Assembly: GCF_900290285.1 (NCBI RefSeq)
Contig: NZ_LT985756.1
Location: forward strand, 150,390-214,389
Source of the DNA: Candidatus Centipeda massiliensis
Lineage (GTDB): Bacteria > Bacillota > Negativicutes > Selenomonadales > Selenomonadaceae
DNA length: 64,000 bases
Direction of reading: 5' to 3'
Shown: one piece after another, positions 58,863-64,000 of the stretch
Layout of the letters: each line of letters opens with the position of its first letter
Numbering within the stretch: the stretch's first letter is position 1
Position numbers and translations under genes: made by a program
Notes under the pieces: model-generated
Databases searched by the model: none
Told to the model about the DNA's origin: nothing
What the model saw: the letters and a program-made list of their open reading frames with translations, nothing else

Positions 58863-59672
58863 CTAAAGTACAATGCGCTCGGGGTTCGCGTATACACAGA
58901 ACGAACCAGGCGCCATACGCGCGCACAGCGTAATGCCGAGTTTGCGTGCAACATCGAGCGAGAGCGTGGTCGGTACGGACTTCGCCGCGACCGCCCCGAT
59001 GCCCATGCGCCCGAGCTTCAGCATCATCTCCGAGGAGCAGCGCCCGCTGAAGACGATGATTTTATCGGTAATCTCCACGTGATTCTTGAGCGCCCAGCCA
59101 TAGAGCTTGTCAAAGACGTTATGGCGGCCGACATCTTCACGGAAGACGAGGATTTTCTTGTTCTCCTGATCGTAAATGACCCCGCTGTGTACGCCGTTCG
59201 TCGTGTCGTGCGTCTTGGAGAGGTGCGCGAGCAGCTCATCCGCCGTCGCGAGAATGTCCGAGGCATGGAAGCGCACGTCGCGCGGTCGCTCGAAGATCTC
59301 CTCGGGGCGCAGCTTCAAAATTTTGCGTGCTGAGAAGTAGCGGGGATTCTTGACGGCTTCCTCCGCCCAACGCTGCGCGTCCTCCGTTGTTTTGACCGCG
59401 GCGCGGAGGTGCTCCGCATCCACCGTCAGCTCCGTGATGTCGTCATAGGTGCGGATGCGGCCCATCTGGGCGAGCATCCCGATGACAAGATCCTCGAAGT
59501 CAACGGGCGAACAGAACGCCGTGGTGAAGTTCTCCCCGTTGAGGTCGATGTCGAAGTAGACCTCCTCGGAGGTATATTTATGATCGGGGACGAATGCTTT
59601 CTCCGCCGATACATAGCGGGTTACGGGTACATCGATAAAGTCACTGCGCTGAATTTCCATTTCCATGCCCAT
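58863..59672 (-). CDS. fdhD: FdhD, formate dehydrogenase sulfurtransferase
   Basis: 269 aa. Family blocks are NGVHSGVIYD, REDVGRHNVFDKLYG, SGRCSSEMMLKLGRMG and PTTLSLDVARKLGITL. FdhD moves sulfur from a desulfurase to the Mo-bis-MGD cofactor. The CxxC-type loop used by E. coli FdhD (CGVCG) appears as RDVRFHASD here without cysteines; a Cys in SGRC is the nearest alternative. No strong ribosome site precedes the chosen ATG. Upstream is a 190-nt leader that looks structured. Confidence 0.9.
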   Translation of the reverse strand: MGMEMEIQRSDFIDVPVTRYVSAEKAFVPDHKYTSEEVYFDIDLNGENFTTAFCSPVDFEDLVIGMLAQMGRIRTYDDITELTVDAEHLRAAVKTTEDAQRWAEEAVKNPRYFSARKILKLRPEEIFERPRDVRFHASDILATADELLAHLSKTHDTTNGVHSGVIYDQENKKILVFREDVGRHNVFDKLYGWALKNHVEITDKIIVFSGRCSSEMMLKLGRMGIGAVAAKSVPTTLSLDVARKLGITLCARMAPGSFCVYANPERIVL

Positions 59673-59862
59673 TTCTTTTCATAGGTGCTGTGTGATGCCC
59701 TAAGCGAACTCTAGTGAAGCAAGCGGGAAAAGTGCACGTTCTGACCCCTGCGGATTTTATTCGTTCAAGCGAAGGGCGTTTGGAATCCGCAGGTATTTAG
59801 GCAGATAAGTACACGACCGTTTGCGCAACTAAGTGTTCGCGCTGGGTTCACGCAGCAAGGTC
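59673..59862 (-). other. 190-nt leader before fdhD, candidate structured RNA
   Basis: Holds a perfect 10-bp hairpin (59747-59756 with 59784-59793, CCTGCGGATT on the minus strand), nested repeats GACC...GGTC with GCGC...GCGC around 59813-59865, and complementary GTGCAC/GTGC segments near fdhD. No ORF. Position between cofactor genes and a molybdoenzyme operon suggests cofactor- or metal-dependent control, but it does not match the Moco riboswitch as I know it. Confidence 0.35.
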
Positions 59863-60996
59863 TTACATTGTCAAAAACATCTCGCCGTCCGCGCCGTAAA
59901 GCGGCCGTCCCATCAGGAAGAGCGCAAGGCGCACGGCGGTATCCATATCGTCGAGATCAAACGTCAGGACATCCGAATCAATGGTACGTCCCTTTGCAAA
60001 ATATGCAACAATACGTTCGTCAATTTCGGGCATCCCCAATCCACGGTCGAGCATAAACGTAGGAAGTACGCCGCGTGAGCGGCTTTCCGTAATATATAAG
60101 TCTAAACTATTCCCGTCCATTTGTGCGATAAGATTCTGAAAATCCTGTCGCGTCTTCGTTTTTTGCTGAATAAAATATCCGTCGGGAGAACTTACGGCAA
60201 CCGCTTCCGCACCCGCCGCCGAGAAACGCGCTGTATCCTTGCCCTCTGTGTCGAGGGTGAACCCATGGCTGTCGCTCTTGATGACGGCAGTGCGCACACC
60301 GCGCGCCGCGAGCAGCGGGATGAGTTTTTCAATAAATGTCGTCTTCCCCGTGCCCGAAGCAGGCGCGGCGACGGAGAGGATGGGCGTTGTCCGCTGCTCG
60401 TTCGCAAGCCGCCCGAGAGCAAGCCGATAGGCAGCGGGCGTATTCACATTGAAGAACAGCCCCGCATCCACCGTAAGCGGCACTTCACATACGGCAAGCT
60501 CCCTGAGGATGATGCCGAGCTTGCGGTCACCGCGTGCAATCGCCGTACTGAACGCCGCGCCCGCATCCCGTCGATAGAGAGCGGCAAGCGGCTGCCAATA
60601 CCCGCTAAGCGTCGGCAGAATGACCTGCGTGTCACCATTCGCATACGGCAGGAGCGTCCGCACGAGTTCAAAATCATAGAAGGGCATATCTGCCGAGAGG
60701 ACGAGCGCCCACTCCGTCTTCGCTGCCGCAAGACCTGCGGCAATCGCCGCCGCAGGTCCCTGCGCAGAGATTTCGTCCGTAACAAGATACGCGCCGTGTT
60801 CCTCTGCGAGTGCCGTGAGATCACTGCGCTCCCCCTCCGCCGCAAGCACGATGGAGGAAAAGCCCACCATGCGCCCCTTGCGAAGCGTACGTGCGAGCAG
60901 CGCCTCGCCATCCAGCGGCAGGAATCGCTTGTCCCGCCCCATGCGCGTACTCTTGCCGCCCGCCGCAACGATGAGCGTCAGATCGGCGGGACTCAT
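59863..60996 (-). CDS. MobA-MobB fusion: molybdenum cofactor guanylyltransferase plus GTPase
   Basis: 377 aa from ATG 60996, overlapping the previous stop (ATGA). Residues about 1-195 are MobA-like (LIVAAGGKSTRMGRDKRFLP, VLSADMPFYDF) and join GMP to molybdopterin; residues about 200-377 are MobB-like with a P-loop (APASGTGKTTFIEKL). Such a fusion delivers the bis-MGD cofactor needed by formate dehydrogenase downstream. Confidence 0.9.
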   Translation of the reverse strand: MSPADLTLIVAAGGKSTRMGRDKRFLPLDGEALLARTLRKGRMVGFSSIVLAAEGERSDLTALAEEHGAYLVTDEISAQGPAAAIAAGLAAAKTEWALVLSADMPFYDFELVRTLLPYANGDTQVILPTLSGYWQPLAALYRRDAGAAFSTAIARGDRKLGIILRELAVCEVPLTVDAGLFFNVNTPAAYRLALGRLANEQRTTPILSVAAPASGTGKTTFIEKLIPLLAARGVRTAVIKSDSHGFTLDTEGKDTARFSAAGAEAVAVSSPDGYFIQQKTKTRQDFQNLIAQMDGNSLDLYITESRSRGVLPTFMLDRGLGMPEIDERIVAYFAKGRTIDSDVLTFDLDDMDTAVRLALFLMGRPLYGADGEMFLTM

Positions 60997-61916
60997 CGCG
61001 CACACTCACCCGTATCGCCGCGCAGGATCTCAATGCCGTGCTGCAGCTGCGGCAGGATAAAGCCTAGGCACTCACGCACCGCCTTCTCGCTGCCCGGCAG
61101 GTTGACGATCAGTGAGCGCTTCCGAATGCCCGCCGCCGCACGCGTGAGCATCGCACGCGGCGTCACCTGCATGGAGAGTGCCCGCATCGCCTCGGGGATG
61201 CCCGGCGTCTCACGCTCGATCACCTCACGCGTCGCCTCAGGGGTCACATCGCGCACGGAGAACCCGGTGCCGCCGGTGGTGAGGATCAGCCCAACGCCGC
61301 GCTGTGCCCAAAGCGTCATCTCACGCTTCAGCTCCTCCTTTTCATCGGGGACGATGTTAAAGCCCGCGACATGATAACCTGCCGCGGTCAGCATCTCGCG
61401 GATCGCCGCACCGCTCGCATCCTCGCGCTCACCGCGTGCGCCCTTGTCGCTCGCCGTGATGACGGCGGCATCAAGCGGAATCTTCTCCGTCGTGATCTCC
61501 ATTTTGTCCCCGACCGTCACCCACCCACCGTGGAGCACGCGTGCAAAGACGCCCTCGCGCGGCATGATGCAGTCGCCAACCTGATGGAAAATCTGGCAGT
61601 GGCTGTGGCACTCCTTGCCGATCTGCGTGATCTCAAGGAAGACATCCCCGACGCGCAGGCGTGTCCCGATGGGCAGCTCCTTGAAACGAAACCCATCGGC
61701 AACAACATTCTCGCCGAATGCGCCAAAGTCCACATCCGCACCACGCGCACGGAAGTCGTCAATCTCGCCAAGCCCGAGGAGGCTCACCTGTCGGTGCCAG
61801 TCGCCCGCATGGGCATCGCCGTCGATGCCGAACTCCGTCATGAAGAAGACGCGATCCAACGCGTGCTTTTGCGTTCCGCGCTTCTCACTGATGCAGAGCG
61901 CCCGAATCTCTCCCAT
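60993..61916 (-). CDS. MOSC domain fused to MogA/MoaB-type molybdopterin adenylyltransferase
   Basis: 307 aa. N-terminal MOSC domain (about 1-145; FGIDGDAHAGDWHRQVSLLG, FGENVVADG, and the Cys in ITQIGKECHSHC), then a MogA domain (about 150-307; AAVITASDKGARGE, LILTTGGTGFSVRDVTPEAT). MogA adenylates molybdopterin before Mo insertion; MOSC domains bind Mo-cofactor or sulfur. Close spacing with moaA and mobAB. Confidence 0.92.
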   Translation of the reverse strand: MGEIRALCISEKRGTQKHALDRVFFMTEFGIDGDAHAGDWHRQVSLLGLGEIDDFRARGADVDFGAFGENVVADGFRFKELPIGTRLRVGDVFLEITQIGKECHSHCQIFHQVGDCIMPREGVFARVLHGGWVTVGDKMEITTEKIPLDAAVITASDKGARGEREDASGAAIREMLTAAGYHVAGFNIVPDEKEELKREMTLWAQRGVGLILTTGGTGFSVRDVTPEATREVIERETPGIPEAMRALSMQVTPRAMLTRAAAGIRKRSLIVNLPGSEKAVRECLGFILPQLQHGIEILRGDTGECAR

Positions 61917-61917
61917 A

Positions 61918-62913
61918 TTAACCCCCTACCTGATACATGGCGCGATGATCGCGCGTCTCCGCGTCCATCTCAAAATAATGTTCCTCGGGTTTCTGCCAGA
62001 CAGCGTGTGCGATTGCGACCGCCAGCTGTTCATCCGTCGCCCCGCCGCGCAGCAGTGCGCGGGTATCCAGCCCTGCGTTGCTGTAGAGGCAGAGCTTCAA
62101 GAACCCCTCAGCCGTCAGGCGCACGCGGTTGCACGTATCGCAGAATTTATGCTCCATTGCGTCGATAAAGCCGAGTGCTCCGCGAAATCCGGCGGGTCGC
62201 ACATAGGCAGCCGGTCCCACGGGGACAGCATTTCCATGCGTTGCCTCGCCCACGGGGAGCAGCGCACCGAACGCCGCTTTCAGCCTTGCCCGCACCTCGT
62301 CCATCGGAACCCCCTGATAGCCCTCCGTGCGCGCACACCCAATCGGCATGAGCTCGATGAAGCGCATCTTTACGGAATAGTCCCGCGCAAGCGCCGCGAG
62401 CACGGTGATCTCATCATCGTTGACGCCCGCGATCGGCACGCAGTTCATCTTGACATCAAGCCGGTTCTCCTCGGTCAGCCGTGTGAGCGACTCCATGACC
62501 GCACCGAAGGACGGACGGCGCGTAATGGACAAGAATCTGCCTCCATCGAGCGTATCGAGGCTGAGGTTCACCGCATCCAGCCCCGCATCCAGAAGCTCAT
62601 CCAGCATCTCACCGAGCAGGACGCCGTTCGTCGTGATGGCGACCGTCTCGATGCCCTTGATTTGCTTCAACCCGCGCACAAGATGTACGATGTCACGCCG
62701 CACGAGCGGCTCGCCGCCCGTCAGGCGCACCTTGCGGATCCCCATGCCCGCGAGTGCGCGCACATTGCGCAGGATCTCCTCATAGGAAAGGATGTCCGCG
62801 TGGCGCAGCTTCTTCACACCGTGTGCCGGCATGCAGTAGCGACACCGCAGATTGCAGCAGTCCGTCACCGAAATGCGCAGATATTCAATTTTCCTCTGAA
62901 ACTGATCCTGCAT
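61918..62913 (-). CDS. moaA: GTP 3',8-cyclase MoaA
   Basis: 331 aa radical SAM enzyme. N-terminal cluster C20-x3-C24-x2-C27 (CNLRCRYC), LTGGEPLVRRD, and the C-terminal cluster cysteines in FCDTCNRVRLTAEG and LKLC. First step of molybdopterin synthesis from GTP. The final GG of MoaA (MYQVGG) is present. Confidence 0.96.
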   Translation of the reverse strand: MQDQFQRKIEYLRISVTDCCNLRCRYCMPAHGVKKLRHADILSYEEILRNVRALAGMGIRKVRLTGGEPLVRRDIVHLVRGLKQIKGIETVAITTNGVLLGEMLDELLDAGLDAVNLSLDTLDGGRFLSITRRPSFGAVMESLTRLTEENRLDVKMNCVPIAGVNDDEITVLAALARDYSVKMRFIELMPIGCARTEGYQGVPMDEVRARLKAAFGALLPVGEATHGNAVPVGPAAYVRPAGFRGALGFIDAMEHKFCDTCNRVRLTAEGFLKLCLYSNAGLDTRALLRGGATDEQLAVAIAHAVWQKPEEHYFEMDAETRDHRAMYQVGG

Positions 62914-62932
62914 AATGACCTTCTATCTAAAA

Positions 62933-64000
62933 TTAAAGGATTACGACCTCTACCTCTGTCCCTGCCGCCAGCGGCTTCGTCCCCGCCGGCACATCCACGA
63001 ACGCATCGCAGCCCGCCGCTGAAAAGAGCGAGCCGGACTCATGCTGATCGGGCAGCGAGACGCGCCCATCCGCATCGATATGTGCACGCAGAAAGCGCCG
63101 CCCGAGACACTCCTTCGGAAACGCATCTGCGAGCACGACACGCCGCCGCGAAAGAGTAACCTCCGCCTCTCCCGCGAGGTGCGCAAGTGCCGCACGCGCC
63201 ATCAGCTCGAACGTCGCGTAGGCGGCGAACGGATTGCCCGAGAGCGCAATCCCAAGCATCTTTCCGTGTGTATAGGCAATCGCGGGCGCACCCGGCTTCA
63301 TGCAGACGCGCCAGAAGAGCCGCTCCGCGCCGAGCGCGGGCACAACACCGTGCATGATATCCTTCTTGCCCACGGACACGCCGCCCGAGGTCAGGAAGAG
63401 ATCTACCTTGTCCGCATAGGATGCAATCACCGCTGCTGCATTTTCCACATCATCGGGCACCGAGCCGACAACGGTCACCTCCGCACCGAGTTCCTTCAGT
63501 CGTCCTGCAAGCAAGTAGAGATTGCTGTTGTAGATCTTGCCGGGACGCAGCGGCTCACCCGGCTGGAGCAGCTCATCTCCGGTGCTCGCCACCGCGACGC
63601 GCACGCGTCGATAAACGAGCACATCACCATAGCCCTCGCTCGCAAGCACCGCAAGGTGCGCCGCATGGATGCGCTGTCCCCGACGGATAAGCACAGTGCC
63701 CTTCTTGATATCTTCGCCCGCATAGCAGTAATTCTCGTACGGCTCAGACGTAAACGGAACGTGAATCCGATCCCCGTCCTCGCGCACATCCTCCTGCCGC
63801 ACCACGCAGTCACAGCCCTTCGGAATCGCGCCGCCCGTCATGATGCGGACGCACTCGCCCGCACCAACCTGCCCTGCGAAGAAATCACCTGCGCACTCCT
63901 CGCCGATGAGGCGCAGCGTGGCGGGATTCTCCGCCGAAGCACCGCGCGTACTTGCCGCAGCAAACGTATAGCCGTCGAGCGGTGAGCGGTCGAACGGCGG
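62933..64000 (-). CDS. moeA: MoeA, molybdopterin molybdenumtransferase (5' end outside window)
   Basis: The frame is open to the window edge; visible 355 codons begin PPFDRSPLDGYTFAAAST, a MoeA N-terminal hallmark, so only about 40 residues are missing. MTGGAIPKGCDCVVRQED, TSGGVSVGKKDIMH and LSGNPFAAYATFEL follow. Inserts molybdenum into adenylated molybdopterin. First visible gene of the molybdenum cofactor operon. Confidence 0.95.
   Translation of the reverse strand, partial: PPFDRSPLDGYTFAAASTRGASAENPATLRLIGEECAGDFFAGQVGAGECVRIMTGGAIPKGCDCVVRQEDVREDGDRIHVPFTSEPYENYCYAGEDIKKGTVLIRRGQRIHAAHLAVLASEGYGDVLVYRRVRVAVASTGDELLQPGEPLRPGKIYNSNLYLLAGRLKELGAEVTVVGSVPDDVENAAAVIASYADKVDLFLTSGGVSVGKKDIMHGVVPALGAERLFWRVCMKPGAPAIAYTHGKMLGIALSGNPFAAYATFELMARAALAHLAGEAEVTLSRRRVVLADAFPKECLGRRFLRAHIDADGRVSLPDQHESGSLFSAAGCDAFVDVPAGTKPLAAGTEVEVVIL

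Noticed and set aside
59673-59862. tRNA-Sec or Moco riboswitch in the fdhD leader
   Set aside because: No T-arm or CCA-like end for a tRNA, and the Moco consensus could not be aligned.
1-64000. CRISPR arrays, rRNA and tRNA genes
   Set aside because: No regularly spaced repeats and no tRNA- or rRNA-like segments were noticed by reading; a covariance search could still find a short RNA.

Overview
The window looks like a chromosome segment of a diderm Firmicute, most likely Negativicutes (Selenomonas or a close relative). This is inferred from gene content, not from a marker tree. The DNA is GC-rich. It carries a full outer-membrane toolkit (BamA, TamB, TolC, two Skp/OmpH proteins, LpxD, a lipid A acyltransferase, a PagL-like protein, a trans-envelope Mla system, TonB/ExbBD), a flagellar hook gene, and anaerobic enzymes (formate dehydrogenase, a radical-SAM heme-degrading enzyme). 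No rRNA, tRNA or CRISPR array was recognised.

Layout. 2-1225: 3' part of a long FtsA-like protein with a repetitive C-terminus, convergent across a strong terminator with a minus-strand envelope operon. That operon (18695 to 1289) runs TolC, TamB, a sigma factor, a single-pass membrane protein, BamA, an unknown secreted protein with an outer-membrane-type C-terminus, GT2 and GT39 glycosyltransferases, a lipoprotein, OmpH, an OmpH-like anchored protein, a second OmpH, LpxD and an LpxL-type acyltransferase. 18880-20922: flgE. 21453-23172: a crotonase and an Rpn-type nuclease. 23254-24120: a MITE-like repeat and an IS200-type element. 30338 to 24183: a second minus-strand operon (serS, ubiX, PagL-like, rnhA, mlaE, mlaF, mlaD-barrel, small antitoxin-like ORF), preceded by an unassigned structured RNA with its own promoter and terminator. 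30729-31835: mutY. 38350 to 31876: iron/heme island (flavodoxin, HutW/ChuW-like enzyme, TonB-dependent receptor, ExbB, ExbD, TonB). 38711-42136: small accessory genes (DUF134/NifX regulator, secreted Cys-rich peptide, cupin, acidic membrane protein, RelE/RelB-type pair, coiled-coil protein). 42204-50954: a sulfur amino acid island (polar amino acid ABC importer, MtaA-like methyltransferase, cystathionine synthase/lyase-family enzyme, PatB-type lyase, cysteine synthase), with a GH114-like protein inside it. 51094-53106: a transpeptidase penicillin-binding protein with one PASTA domain. 64000 to 53220: molybdenum cofactor genes (moeA, moaA, MOSC-MogA fusion, MobA-MobB fusion) leading into a formate dehydrogenase operon (fdhD, catalytic subunit, fdhE, iron-sulfur subunit, cytochrome b).

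How it fits together. The two envelope operons make, insert and maintain the outer membrane. The heme island predicts uptake through TonB energy and anaerobic ring opening by the radical-SAM enzyme fed by its flavodoxin. The molybdenum genes supply the cofactor for the neighbouring formate dehydrogenase, which carries cysteine rather than selenocysteine at its active site. In the sulfur island three inverted repeats of the form AACAT-N11-ATGTT sit at the divergent and cysK promoters and suggest one shared regulator. The observations most worth following are the pseudoknotted RNA before serS, the AACAT-N11-ATGTT operators, the sigma factor plus membrane protein pair between tamB and bamA, the unknown BamA-linked protein, the TnpA start site enclosed by an 18-bp inverted repeat, and the three-copy MITE family.
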